Positions 17,688 through 26,542 of a stretch of 64,000 nucleotides of DNA are shown here, piece after piece. Position 1 is the first letter of the stretch, and each line of letters opens with the position of its first letter. Origin of the DNA: Meiothermus ruber DSM 1279 (GTDB taxonomy: Bacteria > Deinococcota > Deinococci > Deinococcales > Thermaceae); NCBI RefSeq assembly GCF_000024425.1, contig NC_013946.1, positions 1,984,001-2,048,000 on the forward strand, read 5' to 3'. The position numbers and the translations under genes are program-made. Below the pieces are notes generated by a model. That model did not search any database and was not told the DNA's origin. It saw only the letters and a program-made list of their open reading frames with translations.

Positions 17688-17717
17688 ATCATACCCTTCA
17701 AAAAGCCCCCTTTTGAA
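17688..17717 (-). promoter_or_regulatory. Leaderless promoter of purH
   Basis: Minus strand TTCAAA (17717-17712), 18 nt, TATGAT (17693-17688); the purH ATG starts 8 nt later. Confidence 0.5.
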
Positions 17718-17780
17718 ATCCGCCGGGGTAATGGCACCTTTACAACGGTTTACTGGCCCAGATGGGGCTAAACTGAATCC

Positions 17781-18179
17781 ATGAGCGCATCCATTTATGA
17801 AGCCATCAAGAAGGAGATTGTCGAGGCCATGAAGCGCGGCGACACCGCCACCCGCGACTACGCCCGGGTGGTCAAGGCCGAGCTCGACCGCAAGGGCGAT
17901 GGCAGACCCCTGCCCGATGCCGACGCGGTTAAAATTCTCAAAGCCCTGCGGGTTACCGCCGAGGAAAACCAGAACCCTTTCGAGGTGGCCTTTCTGGACA
18001 AGTTCCTACCAAAGGAGCTGAGCGAGGCCGAGATCGAAGCCTGGATCAGGGCCAACGTAGACTTCGCCTCGCTCAAGTCGCCCATGGCCGCCATCGGAAT
18101 CGTGACCAAAGCCCTGGGCCCCGCCGCCCCGGGGGATCGGGTGAAAAAAGTGGTGGAGAAACTGGTATCCCGGTCGTAG
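17781..18179 (+). CDS. yqeY: GatB/YqeY domain protein
   Basis: 132-residue helical protein of the YqeY family, related to the tail domain of the GatB amidotransferase subunit (MSASIYEAIKKEIVEAMKRGD; FLPKELSEAEIEAWI; AIGIVTKALGPAAPGDRVKKVVEKLV). A role linked to tRNA is inferred from fold only. A TAAACT box 6 nt upstream of ATG 17781 suggests a leaderless message, but no good -35 is seen. rnpB follows at once. Confidence 0.88.
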   Translation: MSASIYEAIKKEIVEAMKRGDTATRDYARVVKAELDRKGDGRPLPDADAVKILKALRVTAEENQNPFEVAFLDKFLPKELSEAEIEAWIRANVDFASLKSPMAAIGIVTKALGPAAPGDRVKKVVEKLVSRS

Positions 18180-18203
18180 CCGCCCATCTGCTACAATAAG
18201 GGC

Positions 18204-18572
18204 TTGGGAAGAGGGCGCAGCCGCTGGTGGCAACACCAGAGGAAAGTCCGGGCAGCACAGGGCATGATGCCAGCTAACGGCTGGGCGGGGTAACCCGACG
18301 GAATAGTGCAACAGAAAGCAGACGGCCCTCGCCCCAAAGCGAGCGGTCAAGGTGAAACGGTGCGGTAAGAGCGCACCAGTGCCCCTGGTAACAGGGGCAG
18401 CTAGGCAAACCCCATCTGCTGCAAGTCCCACGTCCCGCTTAGGCGGGGCGACACGCTAGGGAGAACTGACCCGGTTCGCTACGACCTGCGGTAGGGACGC
18501 TTGAGGTGAGCGGCGACGCTCATCCCAGAGAGATGGCTGCGGAAACAGAACCCGGCTTACTCCTCTTCCCAA
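18204..18572 (+). ncRNA. rnpB: RNase P RNA, bacterial type A
   Basis: Catalytic RNA that trims tRNA 5' ends. The ends pair (TTGGGAAGAGG at 18204-18214 with CCTCTTCCCAA at 18562-18572). The conserved GAGGAAAGTCCGGGC core (CR I), ACAGAAA (near 18310) and the 3' core AGAGAGATGGCTGCGG...ACAGAACCCGGCTTA are present. About 369 nt, normal for this RNA. A -10 box TACAAT (18192-18197) lies 6 nt upstream. Confidence 0.96.
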
Positions 18573-18586
18573 CCTCGACCTTTCTG

Positions 18587-18624
18587 GCCGACCCCTGACC
18601 TTGATAGGTTGGGGGTCGGCTTTT
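18587..18624 (+). terminator. Terminator of rnpB
   Basis: Perfect stem GCCGACCCC (18587-18595) / GGGGTCGGC (18612-18620) with a 16-nt loop, followed by four T. Confidence 0.85.
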
Positions 18625-18680
18625 GCACATCCAGCCCAGTCCTTCTTACGGTTCCTCGAGTATTAAGACAACACCCCAAA

Positions 18681-18733
18681 TGTCACGCAACGACATAAAC
18701 TTCAAAATGAGAAACGACATAAAGGTAAATTTC
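18681..18733 (+). repeat. Prophage right end with two transposase-site-like repeats (R1, R2)
   Basis: ACGACATAAA occurs at 18690-18699 (R1) and 18714-18723 (R2), 24 bp apart and pointing inward. R1 continues CTTCAAAATG. The same organisation, in opposite orientation, is found at the other end (51574-51746). 18734-18821 is AT-rich phage DNA with no gene. Confidence 0.75.
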
Positions 18734-18821
18734 TCATGAATAACTATTCAATAATATCTAGGTTTTTTGCATAGTAATACATTTTTGGCGTGAATCATTA
18801 ATGGTTCGATTTTGAGTACCG

Positions 18822-19276
18822 CTACCCGGCTGCCGGCGAGCTGCTGCTCAAAATCAACGGCTTCTCCGGTATCCTCTCCCAGCGCACCCACTCCGGCCAC
18901 TCGTGAGCATTTAGCTGCTCCACCTTCTTGGCAAGGGCAACCGTAGCTTGTAGAGAGTCTCTGACGCCTTCGAGAGAATCCAGGGCATCGAAGTATTTGT
19001 TGAGTTCGGCCCCCCCAACCTACCAAGTTGCAACTTCGCCATCAACTCGTCGAAGTCGGCAGGTTTGAGGGCCTTCCCCCTCTCCAGAATCCCATCACGT
19101 ATTTTCAAAATGGCCTCCTGTTTGGCCATCCCCAACCATTCACTCTCTATCTCGCCCCGGAGAGCCTCCAAATCAACATCCTCTTTCAGGCCGCTGAGAT
19201 AAATGGAATCCCCATCAATCCGCATGGAGAGCCCCCCCTGAGTGAGGGGGAGAAGTTTATTGAGCAGTGGACGCAT
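18822..19276 (-). pseudogene. Last tail gene, frameshifted at a run of seven G (tail-fibre-chaperone position)
   Basis: Function not recognised; position suggests a fibre assembly protein (Mu gpU place). From ATG 19276 (behind AGGAGGA) the frame runs MRPLLNKLLPLTQGGLSMRI...MAKLQLGRLGG, then meets G7 at about 19011-19017. In the present frame it ends at 18911 with low-complexity residues. One base more would continue as AELNKYFDALDSLEGVRDS... to a stop at 18822, which is far more protein-like. Mutation, homopolymer phase variation, -1 recoding or sequencing error are all possible. Confidence 0.65.
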
Positions 19277-19287
19277 TTCCAATCCTC

Positions 19288-20655
19288 CTAAGCGATTTCA
19301 AACTCTAACCAGTAGGAATCATATGAGTAAAAAGTTTGATTATTGCTGCCGCTGTTATATACAGCCACGGTTATTGGTCTCAGTCCAGAGTTGGGGTCTA
19401 TCAGCGCGTCCGGGGTAACATCATCAGCAGTATTGCTAGAGGTGAATGTATTTTCACCGATTACTCTCAATCTTATCGCTGGGTTCGTCATCCTATATCT
19501 AGCTCGACGCAAATATAACGATTTGCCATTGGGAATGTGTACCATAAACTGCGCCACAAACGTATAGCTTCCACCGGGCAGGGTGTAATCGAACCCCACG
19601 TTGGAGCTAAACACGAAGCGGTCCCGGTGGTCGTAGCGGGCTTTGAGAACTCCGTCTTTCAGCTTTATTGTGTGGGGGTGGGTGTTGTTGTTGTAATCAT
19701 CAAGCAAATCATAAAACTGTATGCCGCCAGGTGCGGTAGTGGAGGAACTAGCGTTATACGTTATTTCCGCTCCCCCGGTGGAGGAAAGCTCTAGATTGAC
19801 AAGGGCAAATATCCCGGTTCTTAACCAAACATAAGTCCAACCATCCCCCCCATCCTTAGCAAGGATACTCGCATGGCCAGCGGTACCCAAAATATACCCG
19901 TCAACACGAAACTGACCTCTACGTGAGATTTGCAAATCTATATTTGCACGCCCCTGTGAGGGTTCGTGCCCGCCCAAAGTGCCCTGTATTTTCAAAATGC
20001 CAGCGTGGTTAGTTACCCTACCTAGTGGGTAGTAGCGATCGGTATCGTCAGAGCCCTGATCAACGTAAACATTGAACAAACGGTGTCCCTCAATGGACAG
20101 CCGTCCAGTCATGTTGTCACCGGCTTTGTTGAGTGGAGTATAGCCAAGATGCCCTACAACAGCCCCGGATGCCAGTTTAGCGCTGGTCACCGACCCATTC
20201 ACTATATGCGCGCTGAAAATGCTGTTATCGCGCACATCCTGGGCCAGGCGGCCAGACCCATCAAGTGTCGCCAGCCCAAGGTTGGCCCCTTTTAGGTCTC
20301 TCTCGAGATGAATCCAGCGCCCACCGCCTGAAGCCGTTAGCACCCACAGGCCGTCAACCGTGGCGCTGGACGAGACGAATAGCCTATAAAGACCATATCC
20401 ATCCACGCTCACGATGTCACCATCGGCAAACCCAGAGGCCGCCGAGAGCGCGGAGCGAGAAGCGAACTGGCGGATGCGCTTGGTTCCAATGCCCTCTAAA
20501 GTCACCCGCGACTGATGAAGGTTCTCCGTTCGGTCCAGCACGGCTTGGATGGCCGCCTCGAGTGGCTCAATGGCGATGGGTTCGTTGTTCCCAGAGATCG
20601 GGAAATTGGTGATGCTGGTGGGGAAATTATTGTTGGGATTGAGGGTTTTAGGCAT
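19288..20655 (-). CDS. Phage tail fibre / receptor-binding protein
   Basis: 455 residues, last large gene of the tail module, as expected for a fibre. The N-terminal part (about 1-60) is Asn/Pro-rich, then helical (EPLEAAIQAVLDRTENLHQ). The middle contains fibre-like short motifs (LDGSGRLAQDVRDNSIFSAH; LNKAGDNMTGRLSIEGH). The C-terminal third is beta-rich. More AT-rich than neighbours, a common sign of fibre gene exchange. Receptor is unknown. Confidence 0.8.
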   Translation of the reverse strand: MPKTLNPNNNFPTSITNFPISGNNEPIAIEPLEAAIQAVLDRTENLHQSRVTLEGIGTKRIRQFASRSALSAASGFADGDIVSVDGYGLYRLFVSSSATVDGLWVLTASGGGRWIHLERDLKGANLGLATLDGSGRLAQDVRDNSIFSAHIVNGSVTSAKLASGAVVGHLGYTPLNKAGDNMTGRLSIEGHRLFNVYVDQGSDDTDRYYPLGRVTNHAGILKIQGTLGGHEPSQGRANIDLQISRRGQFRVDGYILGTAGHASILAKDGGDGWTYVWLRTGIFALVNLELSSTGGAEITYNASSSTTAPGGIQFYDLLDDYNNNTHPHTIKLKDGVLKARYDHRDRFVFSSNVGFDYTLPGGSYTFVAQFMVHIPNGKSLYLRRARYRMTNPAIRLRVIGENTFTSSNTADDVTPDALIDPNSGLRPITVAVYNSGSNNQTFYSYDSYWLEFEIA

Positions 20656-20664
20656 AGGTTTCTC

Positions 20665-21279
20665 CTATGGGTACAACACGATTGGGGGTTGCCCCCAAAC
20701 CTGTCCGGCGGGGTTCCAGTTCAGCCCCGCCGGGTTCCAGTTCAATGGGCCATTAGGCACGTAGCGCACGCTGCCTATGCGTGTGTGAGCCGGTTTTATC
20801 TGGTTGATAATCCCCAGGATGCGGCTTTTCTCTTCCTGGGAGCCGTCATAGCTGCGGGTGCTAGCGTAGAGGTACACGTCAAACTCGCTCCACCGGTTAT
20901 TGTCGTAGTTGCGCACCGGCACGATCGCGCTGTTGTAGCCCAGCTGCGCCAGAGCGAGCTGTATACCATACTCGGTGCCCGCCCATTGCCAAAACTCCCA
21001 GGCTCCCAGCACTCGGGTACGCCAGGCCTCGAGGCTTTCCCCCGGATATCGCGTAAGCCCGCGCTCGGCGCCCAGGCGATTCAGGGCATCTTCCGGCGCC
21101 AGGGCGGCCCAGCGGGCCAGTACGCCGGTTGCGGCAAGCGAGGCAAACTCATCCAGCCCCTGGCCCCAGCCGGCGAGTAGGGCTTTGCCTTTGGGGCCCT
21201 GCAGCCAGGGTGGGGCCAGCTCGGGCAGCCATTCCTCGTAGAGGCGCACTGGAACCAGATCAATCTCCGAGCCCGGCAT
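20665..21279 (-). CDS. Baseplate/tail protein in gp48 (P2 gpI-like) position
   Basis: 204 residues. Follows the J-like gene directly, as in Mu and P2 where the next gene links baseplate to fibre. Contains WQWAGTEYGIQLALAQLGY and a C-terminal WNPAGLNWNPAGQVW double motif. Assignment rests mainly on order and length. Confidence 0.65.
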   Translation of the reverse strand: MPGSEIDLVPVRLYEEWLPELAPPWLQGPKGKALLAGWGQGLDEFASLAATGVLARWAALAPEDALNRLGAERGLTRYPGESLEAWRTRVLGAWEFWQWAGTEYGIQLALAQLGYNSAIVPVRNYDNNRWSEFDVYLYASTRSYDGSQEEKSRILGIINQIKPAHTRIGSVRYVPNGPLNWNPAGLNWNPAGQVWGQPPIVLYP

Positions 21280-22362
21280 TTATACCTCCAGGTAGGTGGC
21301 CGTGAGGCTAATGTTGGCCGTCTGCACCGCGGTCAGGGTCTGATCGCTGGATGGGCTGGTAAGGGCTACATCCAGGACGTTGCCCACGAATAGCGCCTCG
21401 ATCAGCGCCGACCGGTACACAGTCGCACCAATCGGCAAACCCCGCTGAAATGCGGCGAGGCTGGCGGCAACGTCCGCCTGTACCTGCGCAAGCTGTCCGG
21501 CACGCAGGCGGATGGTAGCGTTCAGGGCAATATTTATCTGACTGGCAGCGTAAACCTGCACGTTGGCGGTTAGCGGCTTCCGCGCCTGGATATACGCATC
21601 TGCCGCAGCGATCGCCCCCGCGCCCAGGCCGCCCTCGCCCCAGATCACCACGTCCACGGTGCCTTGCCCCCGTGGGTTGTTGTCCAAAACCCTTGCCTTG
21701 GTTATCGATGGGTCGCTGGATAGCGCCCAGCTCTCGTATGCGGCTCGAGTGGCGCCAAAGCCCAGCTCCCCCCAGCGCAACCTGCAGCGCGCACGATAGG
21801 CAGAATCGGTTTCTGTGTCAATCGCGGCCTCCAGGATTTCCGTATTGCTCACGCTTACGCCGGGCAGTGGGGTAAACATTACTGTTGCCGAGCCGAGGGG
21901 CAGATTGTACGCTGCGCCCGGACGTTCGGCTCTAAATTCCAATTCGAGCGTCCCCCCCAGCGGCAACGTGCCGCCGCTGAGATTATTGAATCGCAGGCCC
22001 TGCGCATCGCCCACCCAGAGCTGACCCGGCTGGATGCTATATGGACCAAAGCCGGTCTGGGCAGTCAGCGTAAATTTTTGTCGCGCAAATGTGGCCTGCT
22101 TGCGGCTCAGGCCGTAGGCGCTCTGGCCCAGCAAGTCCAGGTAATCGCCCTCGGCAAAATCCAAAAACCCCGATTTGGCGATTTGCAACCGCAGCGCCTC
22201 GAGGTCGGCAATCCCGGCAGCCTGCAACTCCACCAGGGTTCGCTGGACGCTTCCTTCTACCCAGTCGGTGGGGGGGTAGCCCTTGGCCTGCAGGAAGGCA
22301 ATCAGCGCGGCCAGCACCTGGTCGCGGCTGCGGGGCTGCAGCAGTTGGTTCAGGTTAGGCAC
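21280..22362 (-). CDS. Baseplate J-like protein (gp47)
   Basis: 360 residues matching the baseplate J family: N-terminal DWVEGSVQRTLVELQAAGIADLEALRL, central GTVDVVIWGEGG, and the late LTANVQVYAASQINIALNATIRL typical of the family. Builds the wedge of the contractile-tail baseplate. Overlaps the gp46-like gene by 8 nt. Confidence 0.88.
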   Translation of the reverse strand: MPNLNQLLQPRSRDQVLAALIAFLQAKGYPPTDWVEGSVQRTLVELQAAGIADLEALRLQIAKSGFLDFAEGDYLDLLGQSAYGLSRKQATFARQKFTLTAQTGFGPYSIQPGQLWVGDAQGLRFNNLSGGTLPLGGTLELEFRAERPGAAYNLPLGSATVMFTPLPGVSVSNTEILEAAIDTETDSAYRARCRLRWGELGFGATRAAYESWALSSDPSITKARVLDNNPRGQGTVDVVIWGEGGLGAGAIAAADAYIQARKPLTANVQVYAASQINIALNATIRLRAGQLAQVQADVAASLAAFQRGLPIGATVYRSALIEALFVGNVLDVALTSPSSDQTLTAVQTANISLTATYLEV

Positions 22363-22729
22363 GCAGCACCTCCACGCTCAGATCGCTGATGCGCACCACC
22401 AGGCTGAAGGGGCCTGCCTCGGCCTGCACCACGATGTCCAGATCGAGCTGGTTCAACTGCGGCTGGCTGGCGCTCACCTCGGCGCTCAGGATGCGCGGGT
22501 CAGCCTCGAGGGCATTTGTTGCCCGCACCTCGATCTCAAATAGCGTCTCGGGGGTGATTTCCCGGTTCAGGAACTGCTTGAGGTCAAGCCGGTACTCGGG
22601 GGCATAAAACAGGCTCCCGGGCGGGGTAATGAGGCAGCGGGCCGCCGCCTCGGCCAGATTATCCAGTCCGCTTTTGATCGTCCAGGATAGGTCGGGAAAT
22701 ACCGATAGATCGGTGCCAAAATCCGCCAT
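22355..22729 (-). CDS. Baseplate protein gp46 (GpW/gp25-like)
   Basis: 124 residues with the small wedge-protein pattern (LAEAAARCLITPPGSLFYAPEYRLDL, then RATNALEADPRILSAEV). Placed between spike and J genes as in Mu. Starts at the last base of the spike gene. Confidence 0.82.
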   Translation of the reverse strand: MADFGTDLSVFPDLSWTIKSGLDNLAEAAARCLITPPGSLFYAPEYRLDLKQFLNREITPETLFEIEVRATNALEADPRILSAEVSASQPQLNQLDLDIVVQAEAGPFSLVVRISDLSVEVLRA

Positions 22730-23205
22730 TACTGCACCCCTTTCACTTTGCTGGAGCCGCCAGATTGCACGGTGCCGGTGGTGGGCACATTTGCAACCGG
22801 GGTGGTGTTAAAAACAAATGTCAGCGGCTGACCCTGGAGCAGCACGCTGGAGCCCCCAGAGCCCCCCAATTCCACCAGCGGCGCGTTCACCGTTATCTTG
22901 ACGCTGGCGGTCAGTTGTACCTCCCGGAGCCCCTCGCCCCGCCACAGGTCGCAGTAGCGCAGCTCGGGATCGCCCTGGTGAAAGCCCACCAGCACCCGGG
23001 CCCCCGGCGAGACCTTAACGCTGACCCCGGGCAGGCCCAGCCAGATGGGCACCCGGGTCAGGGCGCCCAGGCGGGGATCGTCCACCTGCACATCCACGTG
23101 CATGTCGCCATAATCCTTCAGTACGCTCCCCGGATACAAAGCCAGGTAGTCCAGGTGGGCGGGGCGGGCCAGTTGTTTGATGGCTTTGGTGAGTCGTTCT
23201 TGCAT
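22729..23205 (-). CDS. Baseplate spike protein (gp45/gpV-like)
   Basis: 158 residues. N-terminal half is OB-fold-like (VDVQVDDPRLGALTRVPIW; GARVLVGFHQGDPELRYC). The C-terminal Gly/Ser-rich beta region (VKITVNAPLVELGGSGGSS) suits a trimeric membrane-piercing tip. Follows the hub gene as in Mu. Confidence 0.78.
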   Translation of the reverse strand: MQERLTKAIKQLARPAHLDYLALYPGSVLKDYGDMHVDVQVDDPRLGALTRVPIWLGLPGVSVKVSPGARVLVGFHQGDPELRYCDLWRGEGLREVQLTASVKITVNAPLVELGGSGGSSVLLQGQPLTFVFNTTPVANVPTTGTVQSGGSSKVKGVQ

Positions 23206-23871
23206 CTAGCCTCCCACATACACTGCCGTTCGCAGTTTAGCCCCGATCTGGTGAATCACCCGCTCCACCCGGCCCAACTCCCGGACCTGGCCGTCCCAGA
23301 GGCCCTTGAGCACGACTCCGGGCCGGAGCGCAGGCATCGGTAGTAGTGAAAACCAGCCCCGCTGGGGGGCGGCATCAGCCACCACCGCCCCCTCCGGCCC
23401 CTGCGGCCAGGCCTCGGCCCCGGCCCAGGTTGTGCCGTCGGGCAGCACCCGCCAGACTCGGTCAGGCAGGCGCGCCATCACCGCCTTAAGGGCCTCTGCA
23501 GCAGTACCGCCGCGACGAGCCCAGCGCACGAATACGGTGGGCAGATCCAGTTCCCCCGGCTGCTCCCCTGCTTCGGTTAGCAGATCCCGCACCACCAGTG
23601 CGGCCGGCACGCCTTCGTAATCCTTAGGGGGCAGGATTTTGGATAGCCCATCGTAGCCGCCGACCAAAAACACCTCGGTTATACCTGCGCTGGGACCGCC
23701 CCGCCGCACCGTGGTGCGGTAGGTGGTGCCGTCCTCAAATCTCAGGGTTACCGCCTCGCCAATTTCCAGGGCTTCCTCCCCCAGCCTCAGCTCGGCCAGC
23801 GGCCGGCCTATGCGGGGGATTGTGATAATCCCGCTGCTGACGGGAATGTCGTTTGCAAAAAGAAAGCTCAA
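23206..23871 (-). CDS. Baseplate hub protein (gp44/gpP-like)
   Basis: 221 residues. TTG 23871 overlaps the previous stop as TTGA behind AAGGGGGTG; a longer frame would lie within the preceding gene. Motifs FLVGGYDGLSKILPPKDYEGVPAALVVRDLLTEAG (written here in part) resemble the gp27-like hub fold. Located before the spike gene. Confidence 0.7.
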   Translation of the reverse strand: MSFLFANDIPVSSGIITIPRIGRPLAELRLGEEALEIGEAVTLRFEDGTTYRTTVRRGGPSAGITEVFLVGGYDGLSKILPPKDYEGVPAALVVRDLLTEAGEQPGELDLPTVFVRWARRGGTAAEALKAVMARLPDRVWRVLPDGTTWAGAEAWPQGPEGAVVADAAPQRGWFSLLPMPALRPGVVLKGLWDGQVRELGRVERVIHQIGAKLRTAVYVGG

Positions 23872-24449
23872 GGCCGCACCCCCTTTGCGCTGGGCGGATT
23901 GGCCAATGCCCGCTGCTGGGGGATGGGCGTCCCGTCCCGGTCGGCCCCGCCGGTGTCGCCATCGGTTCTCTGCCCCCCGCCCTGCCTGCCCACCTGGGTG
24001 GCTTCGGCCTTCACCTTCTTGTAGCTGGGCCGCCACTCCCGCATCTGCAGGGTGGCCGTCCAGCCCTTCACGGGATCATACGGCGGCTCCTCGATGCCGA
24101 AGATGTACAGGTGGGTGATCCCGTGCCGCCGCAGGGTGGGGTGCACCGGCTGGTACACGTCGGGGGCTTTCTGCTCCTTGCCTTTGGGGCGGAAGAGCTG
24201 GATCAGCTTCTGGAGCTTGTTGAACTCGCTCTCCTTCCAGACCCGGATTTCCACCGTGACCTCGGCATAGTCGTAGCCCAGGTAGGTGTACTCAACCCCC
24301 TTCTTCGGAATTTCGGTGCTCTCCTCCTTGAGCGTTCGGCGCACCGATACCTGCACCACACCCTCGATCTCGTTCTGGCCCCGGGCCCGGGGCCTGACAG
24401 CGATGCGCTTACCTGCCGGACCCACAAAAACAATCTGGTCGCGCTCCAT
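23868..24449 (-). CDS. Tail protein in gp43 (N) position
   Basis: 193 residues, family not firmly recognised. Core is beta-rich (VQVSVRRTLKEESTEI; YTYLGYDYAEVTVEIRVW), with a Gly/Arg-rich disordered C-terminus. It lies between tape measure and hub, the place of Mu gpN (DNA circularisation/tail protein); role assigned by order only. Confidence 0.6.
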   Translation of the reverse strand: MERDQIVFVGPAGKRIAVRPRARGQNEIEGVVQVSVRRTLKEESTEIPKKGVEYTYLGYDYAEVTVEIRVWKESEFNKLQKLIQLFRPKGKEQKAPDVYQPVHPTLRRHGITHLYIFGIEEPPYDPVKGWTATLQMREWRPSYKKVKAEATQVGRQGGGQRTDGDTGGADRDGTPIPQQRALANPPSAKGVRP

Positions 24450-26542
24450 CAGGCGCCCTCCTCAATGGCGGCCCGCTCGAGGGCCTCCAGGATGGCCTCC
24501 ACCACCAGGGTTCTGGCCTCGCTGGGGGTCTGGGCCTGCTGCAGCACGATATTGCCGATATGAACGTGCACCTCGCGGGTAACGGTGGCAGCCGAAGCCC
24601 CTGCACCCGCGGCGATAACGGCCGCCGGCATCTGGGGGGCGGCCGGAATGGCCGCCGTGGCCAGGGCCAGCCCCGCGCCGGCTACCACCCCGCGCATGGC
24701 CAGCAGGCCCCGCTCGAGGCCCAGGCCGCTCTGCTCGCCGATACGGGCCAGGGCCCGACTGGGGGAGCGCACCTCGAGGCCCGCCCGCGCCCCGCCTACT
24801 GCCTGCACAGCCAGCCCCTTGGCTGCCTCCCAGATTTTGCCGGGCGCGGCCTTGAGGCCGTTCCACAGGCCGGTAATGGCGTTGCGGCCAATCTCCAGCA
24901 TCAGCCCCGGCAGGTTGGCCAGGGCGCTGCGGATGGTCTCGGGCAAGGTGCTGATCCAGGCAATCAGCTCCCCGCCTTTGGTGATGATGGCCTGCCACAC
25001 CCCGTTTACCCCGTCGCGGAACCAGCCCAGGCGCTTGTAGGCCAGCACCACCGCAGCCACCAGGCCCCCCACCAGGGCAATGACCCAGCCCACCGGCCCC
25101 ATCGCCAGCAGCCAACCGCCTGCCATCCGGGCTGCGGTGGCTACCCAGACCAGGCCCAGGCGCAGCAGGGTGCCGGCCAGGCCGAAGGTCAGGGTGTTGA
25201 GCAGGCGGAGCCCGGTGGTGAGCACCAGGAGGGTGCCCATCAGGGCCAGGCCCCCGGCGTTGGTTCCGGCCAGGCCGGCCTGATTGGCCGAGAACCCCCT
25301 GGCCAGATGGCCCAGCAGCGCAATGCCCGGCTCCAGCGCCTTCCACACCCCCTGCAGCGCACCCAGTCCGGTCTGCACCCCCGCCCAGAACTGCCGGGCA
25401 TACCCCAGGGCCAGGGGGAAATACTGCCGGGCCTTCTGCGCCAGCAGGGCGGTCCGATCAAGGAAGCCCAGGATGGCCTCCCCGGCCTTTTTCGGTTCGG
25501 TAGCGCTGGCCAGCGGCCCGAACGTTGCTTGCATCAGCCTGCCCAGGCTGTCCTGGAAGCGCCTGGAGATGGCGGCCCCGGGGCCCTGGCTGAAGTCGGT
25601 CAGGGCGGCCAGGTTGCTGAGCATCTGCTTGAAGGGCTTTAGCGGGCCGCCATCGCCCACGTCCATCTGGCTGAAGAGTTCGAAGGGGCGGCTTTTGAGG
25701 GTAGACATCAGGCCAAAGATGCTGGTGCTCTGCTCCTCCATCAGCCCGCCAAATCGCTTCTGGATGATCTGGCGCACCGCCAGCATGGCCTTGTTCACTG
25801 AGCCGACGTAGCTCCCGCCCTTATCAAACTTGAGGCCCTGGGCCTCCAGCAGCTCCCGGCTAATGCCCAGCTCCCGCAGCCGCTCAAAGGCCTCGCCGAA
25901 GTTCCCTGAGCGCAGGCGGGTCAGGGGGCTGATGGCGTCCTCCAGCCGCACCCCCATCGCCGAGGCCAGGTCGCCGGCGTCCTTGAGCAGCCCCTGCAGG
26001 TTCTTGACATTCACCCCGGCGGCCAGCAGTTGCTTGCCGCCGGCCAGGACTTCCTGGGTCTCGAAGGGCGTCTGGGCGGCAAACCGGGCCAGCATGGCAT
26101 AGGTTTCCTGGGCCATGCGCCCGGCGTCCGCACCGAACTGGGGCCGCAGCATCACCCGGAGGCTGATGAGTTGCTGCTCCTTGAAGCCCAGGGCATCGAA
26201 TATGGCCTTGGTGGTCAGCCCAGCCGCCCCAGCCAGTAGGAGGTTGGGCAGGCTGGTCAGGCGGCCAATCAGCCCGCTTAGCGATGAATAGGCATTCTGG
26301 GCGTAGGCGCGGATGCTGGCCAGGTGGCGGCTGGCCGCCCCTACCGCCACCAGGGCCCCCACCAGGCGGCGCGCGGCAGCGGTCGATACCCCGAAGCTGC
26401 CGGCGATGGCCCGAGCTGCAGCCGCACTGTCCCGCCCGGAGCCCTGCAGCTGGGTGCGGATGCGGCCCAGGCCCGCCGACATGGCCCGCGACTGGGTGAC
26501 GAAGTTGTTTCGCAGCCCGAAAAACCAGGTCAGACGCCTCAT
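24449..26542 (-). CDS. Tail tape measure protein (gp42)
   Basis: 697 residues, the largest tail gene. N-terminal coiled regions, several hydrophobic Ala/Leu-rich segments (LTSLPNLLLAGAAGLTTKA; WLLAMGPVGWVIALVGGLV), and the typical tape-measure phrase near 560-600 (ISTLPETIRSALANLPGLM...AITGLWNGLKAA). Sets tail length and forms part of the DNA channel. Overlaps both neighbours by 1-4 nt. Confidence 0.88.
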   Translation of the reverse strand: MRRLTWFFGLRNNFVTQSRAMSAGLGRIRTQLQGSGRDSAAAARAIAGSFGVSTAAARRLVGALVAVGAASRHLASIRAYAQNAYSSLSGLIGRLTSLPNLLLAGAAGLTTKAIFDALGFKEQQLISLRVMLRPQFGADAGRMAQETYAMLARFAAQTPFETQEVLAGGKQLLAAGVNVKNLQGLLKDAGDLASAMGVRLEDAISPLTRLRSGNFGEAFERLRELGISRELLEAQGLKFDKGGSYVGSVNKAMLAVRQIIQKRFGGLMEEQSTSIFGLMSTLKSRPFELFSQMDVGDGGPLKPFKQMLSNLAALTDFSQGPGAAISRRFQDSLGRLMQATFGPLASATEPKKAGEAILGFLDRTALLAQKARQYFPLALGYARQFWAGVQTGLGALQGVWKALEPGIALLGHLARGFSANQAGLAGTNAGGLALMGTLLVLTTGLRLLNTLTFGLAGTLLRLGLVWVATAARMAGGWLLAMGPVGWVIALVGGLVAAVVLAYKRLGWFRDGVNGVWQAIITKGGELIAWISTLPETIRSALANLPGLMLEIGRNAITGLWNGLKAAPGKIWEAAKGLAVQAVGGARAGLEVRSPSRALARIGEQSGLGLERGLLAMRGVVAGAGLALATAAIPAAPQMPAAVIAAGAGASAATVTREVHVHIGNIVLQQAQTPSEARTLVVEAILEALERAAIEEGA

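Noticed and set aside
18625-18680. tRNA or tmRNA attachment site for a tyrosine or serine integrase
   Set aside because: No integrase gene and no repeated core; the element carries a DDE transposase and Mu-like ends instead.
18748-19026. 92-residue minus-strand frame at the prophage right end
   Set aside because: Shadow of the frameshifted tail gene; residues rich in Arg, Gly and Cys with no support.
24560-25642. 360-residue plus-strand frame opposite the tape measure gene
   Set aside because: Gln/Gly/His-rich shadow of an Ala/Leu-rich coding strand; no start signals.
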